Part shown: positions 1 through 7,560 of the stretch, one piece after another
How positions within the stretch are numbered: the stretch's first letter is position 1
Layout of the letters: every line of letters begins with the position of its first letter
Source: Sulfurovum sp.
Lineage (GTDB): Bacteria > Campylobacterota > Campylobacteria > Campylobacterales > Sulfurovaceae
Assembly (NCBI GenBank): GCA_027066595.1
Contig: JAMONG010000047.1
Location: 1-16,087 of the forward strand
Direction: 5' to 3'
Length of the DNA: 16,087 nucleotides
Notes under the pieces: generated by a model
Told to the model about the DNA's origin: nothing
The model's input: the letters and a program-made list of their open reading frames with translations, nothing else
Databases searched by the model: none
Translations under genes and position numbers: made by a program

Positions 1-700
1 GTTTATCAAGATTAAGTGGTCTAAATTGATGATCTTCTAAAAGTTCCATAAATTCAAAAATCTCTTTAGTAATTTCAAACTTTCCCTCTATCACTTTTAT
101 CTTTTTAAAATGTTTTAATATCGCTTGAACTGTCTCACTTTTACTCTCTTCAACGTGCTGATATCCAAAAGCAATGACATATACCCCTGCTTTTTCAGCC
201 GATTCAACAAAATTTTGTATTCTTCTTAAATTAATCTCTTCTGTAGGAAAGTTCTCTAAATTAATAAGTACCAGATGATACATCTGTTTAAGTTTCGACT
301 TCTGGTTGTGTTCACTGATAGAAGGTCTATTACAGCAAATCAACTCTTTATAGCGTGTCACAATAGTCTCTTCAAGCTCTTCAAAAAGTCCTATCATCAT
401 CTCTTTAGTATACGCAGTTTTATAAAGTTGTATATACTGCAAAGGAGAAAGATGATAAAACTTCTTTTTACCAACATCAAACATATTTACCTGCAGGCTA
501 CCATGAGGCATTTTAGAAAGCAACTCTAAACAGAGACTCTCCAGTAAATGATCTACCTTGGTTTCAGATACCTTATCATAGAGAAGACAAAATCCACCAT
601 CATTAGTACCTGTATATAATGGTATAGTCTCATTCGAATTATGTAAGTCTCCTAAGTTAAACCCCCAAGGAAACGCATAGTTTTCATCTTTTTCTGACAT
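1..700 (-). CDS. FtsK/SpoIIIE-like ATPase homologue, N-terminal part, runs off left edge
   Basis: An uninterrupted reading frame of 233 codons starts at ATG 700 and is still open at base 1, so the C-terminus is missing. It begins 19 nt after the pnp stop and probably belongs to the same transcript; the upstream ribosome-binding site is weak. The visible protein begins MSEKDENYAFPWGFNLGDL, with a stretch around residues 30-85 (IPLYTGTNDGGFCLLYDK, then helix, then LQVNMFDVGKKKF). A later segment reads LVLINLENFP and AGVYVIAFGYQ. This alternation of strand and helix resembles the P-loop-lacking N-terminal ATPase-fold portion of large FtsK/SpoIIIE-type (S-DNA-T) proteins. No Walker A motif is present in the visible part. 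The assignment is by pattern only; it could be another ASCE-type ATPase or an unrelated protein. I am sure of the gene, unsure of the product. Confidence 0.5.
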   Translation of the reverse strand, partial: MSEKDENYAFPWGFNLGDLHNSNETIPLYTGTNDGGFCLLYDKVSETKVDHLLESLCLELLSKMPHGSLQVNMFDVGKKKFYHLSPLQYIQLYKTAYTKEMMIGLFEELEETIVTRYKELICCNRPSISEHNQKSKLKQMYHLVLINLENFPTEEINLRRIQNFVESAEKAGVYVIAFGYQHVEESKSETVQAILKHFKKIKVIEGKFEITKEIFEFMELLEDHQFRPLNLDK

Positions 701-719
701 ATTTTCTACTCACTTTTAT

Positions 720-2852
720 TTAGGCTAAGAAATCAGGTGTTGCAAGTTCTACTTTTTTACCTTTTTGTTCCATGACAACCACGGTAATAGCATCCCCCTC
801 ACTGTAACGTTCTGGAAGATTATTGACACGTTCTTTTGCCACTTTAGAGATATGAAGCAATGCATCAAAACCATCTGGCATCTCTACAAAAAGACCAAAG
901 TCAACAATGCGTTTTACTTTCCCCTCATAACTCTCACCTACTTTGTATTCCATCTGTTTTTTTACAGGACTTGATGCGATACTTTCAATGTGTGCTTTTG
1001 CTTCAGCTACTTTATTTTTATCTCCACCAGAAAGTTTAACGCCACCTGCATCACGGTCAAGGTCAATACTGACTTCAAATCTTTCTATAATCTCACGTAT
1101 CGTTGCACCTGCTTTACCAATGATGTCAACTATTTTAGAAGGGTGCACAGAGAAATGTTCTGTACTTGGGAGGGCATCACTTGTCTCTATACTCTGAGCC
1201 GCTTCTTCCATAAGTGCTAAAATATGATTTTTACCCTTACTTGCTTGGGTGAGTGCATCTTTAAGTACTGCCATATCGATACCACCAAGTTTTATATCCA
1301 TTTGAAGTGCTGTAATACCCTCAGAAGTACCTGCTACTTTAAAGTCCATATCCCCATCATGGTCTTCAAGTCCCATAATGTCTGTAAGTACTGCATATTT
1401 ACTGCCATCAGTCACTAGTCCCATCGCTATACCAGCCACTAATGCTGTGGTATTTACCTCCGCCGCACGAAGTGCAAGAGAGCCTCCACAAATGGTCGCC
1501 ATAGAAGAAGAACCATTGGACTCTAATATCTCTGAAACCAGACGAATACTTCCGTCATAATGTAATGGGATAGTAGGCTCCATTGCTCTTTTACCAAGGT
1601 TTCCATGTCCGAGTTCACGACGTCCTGGTGCACCAATATATTTCGCTTCACCTACTGAATAGCCAGGGAAATTATAATGCACCATAAATTTCTCAGATTG
1701 AGAACTTCTCTCAGTGATAAGTTCATACATTTGAGCATCTTTTTTATCACCAAGTGTCACAGTAACTAATGCTTGAGTCTGCCCTCTCGTAAAGAGACAC
1801 GAACCATGTACAGAAGGTAAAAGGTTTGTCTCTATACTAATAGGTCTTACTTCATCAAGTTCTCTTCCATCTGCACGTATGTTTTTATCAAGTATCATTG
1901 CTCTGACAACAGTTTTTTTATAGCGTTCAAGGACTTTAGTCACCAAAGTTTTATCAGCTTCTTTACCTTCACTCTCCAAAACTTCTAAAATGCGTGTTCG
2001 TATCTTTTTAAGTTCAGAAGAACGCTCAGACTTTGCCATATGTGCGATGGCTTTTTCAACGTCATCTGCATAGGTAGACGCTATCATAGCATAGAGTGAC
2101 TCGTCTACTTTATCTTCAGCCAAAGTTAGTGTCAATGCTTCTCTAACATTCGGAGTAAATGCCTCAGTGTACGCTACTGTTGCTTTTTCTATCGCTTCTG
2201 TCGCCATCTCTATGACATCAACCAATGCATCTTCTGAAAATGCATTCGTCTCTTGTCCATTTTCACCTTCAGAGGCCAATGTACGCATCTCAATCATCAC
2301 AACATCTTTACCTGTACCAACCACAAGTAAATCTAGTTCACTTTTAGCTTGCTGTGTAAGTGTTGGGTTAATCACCAAATCATCACCCTCTGTACCTACA
2401 CGTACAGCAGTAATGGAAGTAGATACAGGTATATCTGAAACAAAAAGTGCTGCATTTGCAGCATGGAGTCCTGCAACTTGCATATCTACATTTTCATCTG
2501 AACTTACAACCATCACCGTAATCGTCACAGGATAATGAAACCCTACAGGGAAAAGAGGTCTTAAGGAACGGTCGATAATACGTGAAGTAAGTGTCTCAAA
2601 ATCTCCAGGTTTTGTCTCTCTTTTTATAAATCCTCCAGGAATCTTAGCTGCGGCATATGATTTCTCCATATATTGCACGGTAAGAGGTAAGAAGTCTTCG
2701 TCTACCGCCTTTTCATCTATCGCAACAGCTGCTATAAGTACAGCCTTTCCTTGTGTGTACATCACTGCACCACTTGCTTGTTTTGCAACCTTTTCAAAAG
2801 CATATGTCTCTACAAGATTATTTACATTCATTTCTACTATTTGTTCATTCAT
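720..2852 (-). CDS. pnp: Polynucleotide phosphorylase (PNPase)
   Basis: A 710-residue protein of normal PNPase length. The enzyme degrades RNA 3' to 5' with phosphate, releasing nucleoside diphosphates, and usually works as a cytoplasmic trimer. Domains in order: first RNase PH-like domain (about 10-140), helical linker, and a catalytic second RNase PH domain. The second contains LFTRGQTQALVTVTLG, SNGSSSMATICGGSLAL and the acidic LEDHDGDMDFKVAG segment holding the metal-binding aspartates. A KH domain follows (about 570-627) with GxxG written GKAG at 579-582, where GKGG is common, then an S1 RNA-binding domain from about residue 638. The ATG directly follows the TAA of the upstream phosphoribosyltransferase gene (TAAATG), so translation is almost certainly coupled. 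An AAGGAT sequence sits about 12 nt upstream. An internal Met at residue 8 is a possible alternative start. Last complete gene of the purD operon. Confidence 0.97.
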   Translation of the reverse strand: MNEQIVEMNVNNLVETYAFEKVAKQASGAVMYTQGKAVLIAAVAIDEKAVDEDFLPLTVQYMEKSYAAAKIPGGFIKRETKPGDFETLTSRIIDRSLRPLFPVGFHYPVTITVMVVSSDENVDMQVAGLHAANAALFVSDIPVSTSITAVRVGTEGDDLVINPTLTQQAKSELDLLVVGTGKDVVMIEMRTLASEGENGQETNAFSEDALVDVIEMATEAIEKATVAYTEAFTPNVREALTLTLAEDKVDESLYAMIASTYADDVEKAIAHMAKSERSSELKKIRTRILEVLESEGKEADKTLVTKVLERYKKTVVRAMILDKNIRADGRELDEVRPISIETNLLPSVHGSCLFTRGQTQALVTVTLGDKKDAQMYELITERSSQSEKFMVHYNFPGYSVGEAKYIGAPGRRELGHGNLGKRAMEPTIPLHYDGSIRLVSEILESNGSSSMATICGGSLALRAAEVNTTALVAGIAMGLVTDGSKYAVLTDIMGLEDHDGDMDFKVAGTSEGITALQMDIKLGGIDMAVLKDALTQASKGKNHILALMEEAAQSIETSDALPSTEHFSVHPSKIVDIIGKAGATIREIIERFEVSIDLDRDAGGVKLSGGDKNKVAEAKAHIESIASSPVKKQMEYKVGESYEGKVKRIVDFGLFVEMPDGFDALLHISKVAKERVNNLPERYSEGDAITVVVMEQKGKKVELATPDFLA

Positions 2853-3560
2853 TTATTCATTATCCTTAATGGGTTCTTTACTATTTTTATTTTCTTGCAT
2901 CTGGCTCTCGACAATCTCTTCGATCTCTTCAAAAGTAAGTGGCTCAAAGTTTTGATAGTAGTATTCTATCGAAATATAGTCTTGTATACGATGTGGACAG
3001 AATACACCATCACAAATAGCCAATAAATTTTCATAGACTGATTTATCTAAAATGGGTGTAGCAATATAGATATTTTTTGCACCTCTGGCAATGACAGATT
3101 TTAATGCAACCATCATCGTTAGTCCTGTCTCGATACACTCATCTGCTAAGACCACATACTTACCATCTAAAGAGAGTAAATCTTTACCTTTTCGATACTT
3201 ATAAACGTAGGTTAAAACCTCTTCTTCATATTTTCGATGTGCTTCGCTATAGACAAAATCTTCATTTATATCAAATGCATTGACCAGTGCCTTGTGCATC
3301 ACCACTTCTTCAGTTTCAGAAATCATAGCAATGGTTACTTCAGGATTATTAGGTGCAAGTATAGGTTCGGTTAATAAAATATCCATAGGAGCTTGACATG
3401 CTTTTGCAATTTTATCTGCAAAAAACACACCTCCTTCACTTACACCAATAATTACTGTTTCGTTGTTAGTTAATAACTCTATTGGTAAAGTTTCAATCAG
3501 CTGTTGAGAGGCATCTTCTCTATCTTCAAAATAGGTATTATGGTTTAAATCTGTTGGCAT
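2853..3560 (-). CDS. Phosphoribosyltransferase-family protein (COG1926-like)
   Basis: A 235-residue protein, starting at the ATG at 3560 because a good AGGAG lies 6 nt upstream; a longer in-frame start at 3608 would add 16 unlike residues that overlap the J-domain gene. The N-terminus has the family-typical FEDREDASQQL, followed by a glycine-rich segment IIGVSEGGVFFADKIAKA (about 37-54). The PRPP-binding loop region reads YVVLADECIETGLTM (about 135-149), then AKNIYIATPIL. This is the type I phosphoribosyltransferase fold. The loop differs from the usual DD-xx-TGAT (here DE-C-I-E-TGLT), so substrate and activity are uncertain. The C-terminal tail from about 200 is highly acidic. It sits between a J-domain gene (overlap 23 nt) and pnp (zero gap). 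It may act in nucleotide salvage, which would fit purD and pnp, but no substrate can be named from sequence. Confidence 0.85.
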   Translation of the reverse strand: MPTDLNHNTYFEDREDASQQLIETLPIELLTNNETVIIGVSEGGVFFADKIAKACQAPMDILLTEPILAPNNPEVTIAMISETEEVVMHKALVNAFDINEDFVYSEAHRKYEEEVLTYVYKYRKGKDLLSLDGKYVVLADECIETGLTMMVALKSVIARGAKNIYIATPILDKSVYENLLAICDGVFCPHRIQDYISIEYYYQNFEPLTFEEIEEIVESQMQENKNSKEPIKDNE

Positions 3561-3810
3561 AGTCAACTCCTGGAAATTGTTTCGAAATTTCATCTTCATC
3601 AAAGACATAACGAAATTCTTCTATGTACTTTGTCAATAGCTTATAGGCATAATTTAATGATTCCATTTTTTCTACACTTCCACCTACATCTGGATGGTTC
3701 TTTTTGGCTAAAAAGTGGTATTGCTCTTTAATATCTTTTTTACTAATTACCTTAGGTAATTGTAAAATTTCCAATGCATTTTCAAGTTCTTCTAATGGAG
3801 AAAGTATCAT
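3538..3810 (-). CDS. Small J-domain (DnaJ-like) protein
   Basis: A 90-residue protein made almost entirely of one J domain. Helix II (KKDIKEQYHFLAKK) is followed by the invariant HPD motif at residues 39-41 (NHPDVGG), then helix III (EKMESLNYAYKLLTKYI). It has no Gly/Phe region, zinc-finger or substrate-binding domain of full DnaJ, so by family knowledge it is a type III J protein that would stimulate a DnaK ATPase for some dedicated client. Its ATG overlaps the lptD stop as ATGA, so it is translationally coupled to lptD, and its last 23 nt overlap the phosphoribosyltransferase gene. No independent ribosome-binding site is visible, consistent with coupling. The client is unknown; neighbouring LptD is exported unfolded, but a functional link is only a guess. 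Confidence 0.9.
   Translation of the reverse strand: MILSPLEELENALEILQLPKVISKKDIKEQYHFLAKKNHPDVGGSVEKMESLNYAYKLLTKYIEEFRYVFDEDEISKQFPGVDYANRFKP
3567..3571 (-). promoter_or_regulatory. Ribosome-binding site deciding the phosphoribosyltransferase start
   Basis: The minus strand reads AGGAG, 6 nt before the ATG at 3560. It lies within the J-domain coding sequence just upstream of the 23-nt gene overlap, and supports the 235-residue product over the longer 251-residue reading. Confidence 0.75.
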
Positions 3811-5918
3811 TGTTGTAATTGATTAAAAGTATCAGTTCCAATAGACCCAAAAGGTGTAAAATTCAACTGTACATAAAAAGTATTTGTTGGAATTGGTCCT
3901 GCCACACTTGGTATAATATCTTGTCGCATAGATGCATCTATACTCCAACAATCACGATAATATCTACCACCAAATCTCCATTGTCTACTTTCAGCATCAT
4001 CAATATTGTAAGTAATTCCACCATTAAAACTTATTTTTTGATTATACGTATATGAAAAATCAAAAACCATATCATTGGCTGCTATGGTATTAGGTTCATC
4101 TGCTAAAACTTTTTTATAACTGTGCCCTATACTAAGACTATAATCTTTTTTTCTAAAAGAGAGAGAAGAAGAAGAGAAACGTATTTTTTCAAATTCATGA
4201 GAGTATCCTATAATATTATAAATACTCAAAGCATCAAAATTGTACTGCATTTCATTATTTAAATCAGCTAGTTTATATTCTCTATTGACATAATATTTCT
4301 GCGTCAATCTTTGATAAAATTTTAATTTCATATTTTCATCATAAAAATATTGACTTAAAGCAAATCGATACTGCTCTTCAGGTAACCCAACAGTAAAAAG
4401 CTCTTTTTGTTCATCATCAAGCTGTGAAAATTCTATAGGTGACTGATTTTCAGTTCCTGGTTTAAGATAGGAGAGTGAAGGTTGAAACATATGAACAAAA
4501 CCATCAAATTTCTTTGTTAAGTCTGTAAAAATTTTGGCTTTATGCATATTACTATAGTATTGATAATCATCATGAGCAAAATCACCATTGGCAAAAAAGA
4601 ACTTAGTATAGTAAAGTTCTTCTCCTAATGTTACATTCAAGAAGTCATCAAAAAAAGAAGTTGTAAACTCTAAAGGTATACGTAACTCTGCTTGTCGCAT
4701 GGTTGCACCTTTCTTTCTATCAAAGTTATTGATTTTAAAGTCAGCACTATAGGTTAAATTTCTTGAAATAAAATGTTCTAAATATTTATGCATTTGAATA
4801 GAGGGAAGTACTTGTAGTGTTTTATCATCGTTAACAGTACGCGTATCAATAAAATATTTTGCATTAAGCCCAAAATAGTAATCATTATTTTGAGTAAAAT
4901 AGTTTACCCTTGATTCTTGCAAAGGAATTAATCCAAAATGCTGTAAATTATTTTTTTGTAATGTTAAATAATCAATATCATTTAAATAGGTTGTATTTAC
5001 ATATAAACCATCGGTAAATCCTTTTGGTAAAACACTTTTAAATACTTCAGAAGATTCATAATTAAACTCTATTCCATAATGGTTACGGTTTGGTAAATTA
5101 TATTGTTCAGTATAACTCTCTAAATCTCTAAAATATCCAACCCGTAATATACCTTTTGAATGGTCACTATCAACAAAACGGAATGTACTATAAAGTCCTG
5201 TAGATCTGTTAGTACGTATCTGAGGATTTATCTCTAAATCCATACTTTTAGATATGTTCCAAAAAATCGGTTGCTCATAGATAAATCCTTCATTTTCCCT
5301 ATATCCAAAAAGAGGAAAAAGTAAACCAGATTTTCTTTGTTTATTTGTAGTATATGACAAATAAGGTGTATAAAATATCGGTATATCCAACATATAAAGT
5401 TTTGCATTATAGAGTTCAACATAATTTTCATCTACATTATATTCTGAATCAGAAAAACGCATCGTCCATAAAGGATCAGATATATCACAACTTGAAAGCA
5501 TCGATGTGCCTAGTTTGTACTTTTGACCTTTTTTCTTAACTTTATCTGACATGATCCATACATCATTTTCACTCACTAGAAAAAGTTCATCAAAAATAAT
5601 CTCTTTGGTATCCGTATTGATTTCCATATGCTTACTATGTTCTTTTGTACCATCATACCCTATGGTTTCTATCTCACCATCAAGTACAAGCATCTTTGTT
5701 TCTTTGTTAAACGAGGCGGAGCTTGCCTTTATAACCATACCATCATAATGCACTACCACATTATCTTTTGCAGTGACTGTACCTTTATCAGCTTCAATAT
5801 GTTCTGCCTTAATCTCAATCTTATTTCTATCTAAAGCAGCAAAAAGTACTTCAGAACTTAATACAACTCCAAAACTAAGCATAAACAGATACTTAAACAA
5901 CACTCTAATCTTCAACAT
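3807..5918 (-). CDS. lptD: LPS-assembly outer-membrane protein LptD
   Basis: A 703-residue protein that, with lipoprotein LptE, inserts lipopolysaccharide into the outer leaflet of the outer membrane. The start at ATG 5918 is chosen because AGGGAG lies 6 nt upstream and the protein then begins with a good signal peptide (MLKIRVLFKYLF, hydrophobic core, cleavage near LFA-ALD). The longer frame to 5975 would run into purD. An OstA/LptA-like beta-jellyroll follows (about 30-115: IEIKAEHIEADKGTVTAKDN), then a large beta-barrel domain rich in aromatic residues, ending GSIGTDTFNQLQQ. Only two cysteines occur, C144 (SSCDISDPLW) and C657 (YRDCWSIDAS), one on each side of the barrel. The gene starts 10 nt after purD stops, and its stop overlaps the next start as ATGA. 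Length is within the LptD range. Confidence 0.95.
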   Translation of the reverse strand: MLKIRVLFKYLFMLSFGVVLSSEVLFAALDRNKIEIKAEHIEADKGTVTAKDNVVVHYDGMVIKASSASFNKETKMLVLDGEIETIGYDGTKEHSKHMEINTDTKEIIFDELFLVSENDVWIMSDKVKKKGQKYKLGTSMLSSCDISDPLWTMRFSDSEYNVDENYVELYNAKLYMLDIPIFYTPYLSYTTNKQRKSGLLFPLFGYRENEGFIYEQPIFWNISKSMDLEINPQIRTNRSTGLYSTFRFVDSDHSKGILRVGYFRDLESYTEQYNLPNRNHYGIEFNYESSEVFKSVLPKGFTDGLYVNTTYLNDIDYLTLQKNNLQHFGLIPLQESRVNYFTQNNDYYFGLNAKYFIDTRTVNDDKTLQVLPSIQMHKYLEHFISRNLTYSADFKINNFDRKKGATMRQAELRIPLEFTTSFFDDFLNVTLGEELYYTKFFFANGDFAHDDYQYYSNMHKAKIFTDLTKKFDGFVHMFQPSLSYLKPGTENQSPIEFSQLDDEQKELFTVGLPEEQYRFALSQYFYDENMKLKFYQRLTQKYYVNREYKLADLNNEMQYNFDALSIYNIIGYSHEFEKIRFSSSSLSFRKKDYSLSIGHSYKKVLADEPNTIAANDMVFDFSYTYNQKISFNGGITYNIDDAESRQWRFGGRYYRDCWSIDASMRQDIIPSVAGPIPTNTFYVQLNFTPFGSIGTDTFNQLQQ

Positions 5919-5924
5919 ATTATT

Positions 5925-5930
5925 CTCCCT
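5925..5930 (-). promoter_or_regulatory. Ribosome-binding site deciding the lptD start
   Basis: AGGGAG on the minus strand, 6 nt before the ATG at 5918, overlapping the purD stop codon (TAG at 5931-5929). It favours the start that gives a clean signal peptide and implies coupling of lptD translation to purD termination. Confidence 0.75.
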
Positions 5931-7197
5931 ATAATGCTTGGTAAGCAATATCTGTACGACACTGCTTTCCAGCAAAATGTACTTGTCCTACTAACATATA
6001 TGCACGCTTTTGTGCCTGTGCTATGCTATCGCCTAGCCCAACACATACCAACACTCTTCCACCACTTGCATAAAGCTTTCCTTCATCCCCGCGTGTCACC
6101 CCAGCATAAGAGATATGTGCATTTTCATTTAGCTCTTCATGGTAGATATCATCTACAATTATTTCTGCCATGGGTGAGCTTTTATATGGGTAATCTTTCG
6201 ATGCCATCACTACACCTACTGCGTACTTATCATGAAACTCTATTGTAGCATTTTTTAAGTCACCAGTAGCTGCTTTATAAAAAAGTTCTGAAGCTGGAGA
6301 CTTGAGCAGTGGCATAAGCTCTTCACACTCAGGGTCACCAAAACGCACATTGTATTCTAAGATGATAGGTTCACCTTTGACTACCATCACACCAATAAAC
6401 AGTACCCCTTTAAAAGGCATACCCTCTGCTTTCATACCCTCTAACGTAGGAACAATCACACGTTCATCTAGTTTTTTATAGATTTCATCATTTACCAGTG
6501 GTGTGGGAGCATACGCACCCATACCACCAGTGTTTGGTCCTTCATCATTGTTAAGAAGTCTTTTATGGTCTTGTGCTGCAGGGAGTACTACATAGTCTTC
6601 TCCATCACAAATGGCAAAAACTGAAAGTTCATACCCATCTAAAAATTCTTCAACAACGATGCTTGTCCCCGCCTCACCAAATGAATTACCACTTAACATC
6701 TCTCCCGCAGCCTTTTTAGCTTCATCATGACTTTGAGCAATAATCACACCTTTACCCCCACAAAGTCCATCTGCTTTGACAACGATAGGCACTTCAAGTG
6801 ATTCAATAAATTTATAGGCATCTTGTAAAGAGTCTGTCTCAATATATTTTGCAGTAGGCACATTATGACGTGCCAAAAAGTTCTTCATAAAGATTTTAGA
6901 ACCCTCTAACTGAGCTGCTTGTTTTGAAGGACCAAAGATAGTCAATCCTCTGGCTTCAAAAATATCTACTACACCCTCAACCAATGGTCCTTCAGGTCCT
7001 ACTATGGTTAAATCTACACCATTGTTTTCTACAAAGTCAGCTAACGCTGTGTAGTCACTCATCGTTAAGTTTTCACCAAGTTCATCTGTTGCACCATTAC
7101 CAGGAGCAAAATAAATCTTCTCTACATTGTCATCTTTACTTAATGCTAAACCTATAGAATATTCTCTACCACCTGCACCTAATATGAGTACGTTCAT
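5929..7197 (-). CDS. purD: Phosphoribosylamine-glycine ligase (GAR synthetase)
   Basis: A 422-residue protein of the usual PurD length. It makes glycinamide ribonucleotide from phosphoribosylamine, glycine and ATP, the second step of de novo purine synthesis, in the cytoplasm. Visible motifs: N-terminal MNVLILGAGGREYS (the usual GGREHA histidine is Tyr13 here), GPEGPLVEG at 67-75, and ATP-grasp glycine loop GLCGGKG (144-150). PNTGGMGAYAP follows at 221-231, with metal- and ATP-binding EYNVRFGDPECE at 281-292. GGAGAG stands 6 nt before the ATG. A weak -10-like TAAGAT occurs on the minus strand at 7223-7218, which would give a very short leader. It is the first gene of the purD-lptD-J domain-phosphoribosyltransferase-pnp series, separated from the upstream carbonic anhydrase gene by the unassigned RNA-like region. 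Confidence 0.97.
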   Translation of the reverse strand: MNVLILGAGGREYSIGLALSKDDNVEKIYFAPGNGATDELGENLTMSDYTALADFVENNGVDLTIVGPEGPLVEGVVDIFEARGLTIFGPSKQAAQLEGSKIFMKNFLARHNVPTAKYIETDSLQDAYKFIESLEVPIVVKADGLCGGKGVIIAQSHDEAKKAAGEMLSGNSFGEAGTSIVVEEFLDGYELSVFAICDGEDYVVLPAAQDHKRLLNNDEGPNTGGMGAYAPTPLVNDEIYKKLDERVIVPTLEGMKAEGMPFKGVLFIGVMVVKGEPIILEYNVRFGDPECEELMPLLKSPASELFYKAATGDLKNATIEFHDKYAVGVVMASKDYPYKSSPMAEIIVDDIYHEELNENAHISYAGVTRGDEGKLYASGGRVLVCVGLGDSIAQAQKRAYMLVGQVHFAGKQCRTDIAYQAL

Positions 7198-7226
7198 TCA
7201 ATCTCTCCAAAAAATATATCTTACCA

Positions 7227-7487
7227 AAAAAGGGACATTTAGTAGTGACGAGAGTTGTGCGTAGAGGAGTTTGGAAAGATTTGAGGCGAACATATGGTTC
7301 GCAGATAAGCTTTACAAACTTCTATGCGTGCAAATATCGTTACTAATAAGTGCCCCGGGTGAGCGTTCTGTTGAGTCGGCCCGAATAGCCAACGGTGTAG
7401 GAGGGAGTCTCTCTTTAGGGGTTGATTTCTCATCTAAATCAATAGACTCAAACGAATACTACCACACACCAAGAGACTACATGTCCC
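7227..7487 (+). ncRNA. Unassigned structured RNA candidate in the carbonic anhydrase-purD gap
   Basis: This region has no credible protein gene and is far more GC-rich than its surroundings (37 of 60 bases in 7351-7410). Bases 7232-7250 pair with 7338-7356 (17 of 19 positions). Bases 7255-7273 pair with 7315-7333 (18 of 19). The tip is GCGAAC-AUAUG-GUUCGC (7286-7302). Together they form a rod of about 125 nt. Six pairs are G-U when read on the plus strand, and only one mismatch would become G-U on the minus strand, so plus-strand transcription is favoured. A second hairpin pairs GAGTCT 7405-7410 with AGACTC 7444-7449 and TTGATTT 7422-7428 with AAATCAA 7436-7442. GGGACAT 7232-7238 can alternatively pair with ATGTCCC 7481-7487. 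A weak -10-like TATATC lies at 7215-7220. I see no tmRNA tag frame, no RNase P core motif and no SRP GGAA-loop motif; 6S RNA is not obvious. Ends are estimates. Confidence 0.5.
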
Positions 7488-7505
7488 ACTAAGATTAATG
7501 TTGGA

Positions 7506-7560
7506 CCCCAAATACAGTCGTCGCATCACCTAGGTTAAATAAATTATAACCTATTTGGAG
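7506..7560 (-). terminator. Possible weak stem-loop at the end of the carbonic anhydrase gene
   Basis: On the minus strand CTCCAAATA (7560-7552, across the stop codon) can pair with TATTTGGGG (7514-7506). Inside it TAGGTT and AACCTA (7553-7548 and 7536-7531) can form a smaller hairpin. The two share bases, so only one forms fully. No T-run follows, so this is a poor intrinsic terminator. The inner loop also contains a TATAAT on the minus strand (7548-7543), whose role is unknown. Confidence 0.25.

Noticed and set aside
7232..7487. Reading the GGGACAT/ATGTCCC pair as terminal repeats of a small mobile element
   Set aside because: The arms are only 7 bp, no flanking target duplication or transposase trace is seen, and plus-strand wobble pairs favour an RNA.
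7239..7492. Two short open frames (64 codons minus, 73 codons plus) in the carbonic anhydrase-purD gap
   Set aside because: Neither has a good ribosome-binding site or protein-like composition, and both overlap arms of the strong RNA-like hairpins, which explain the sequence better.
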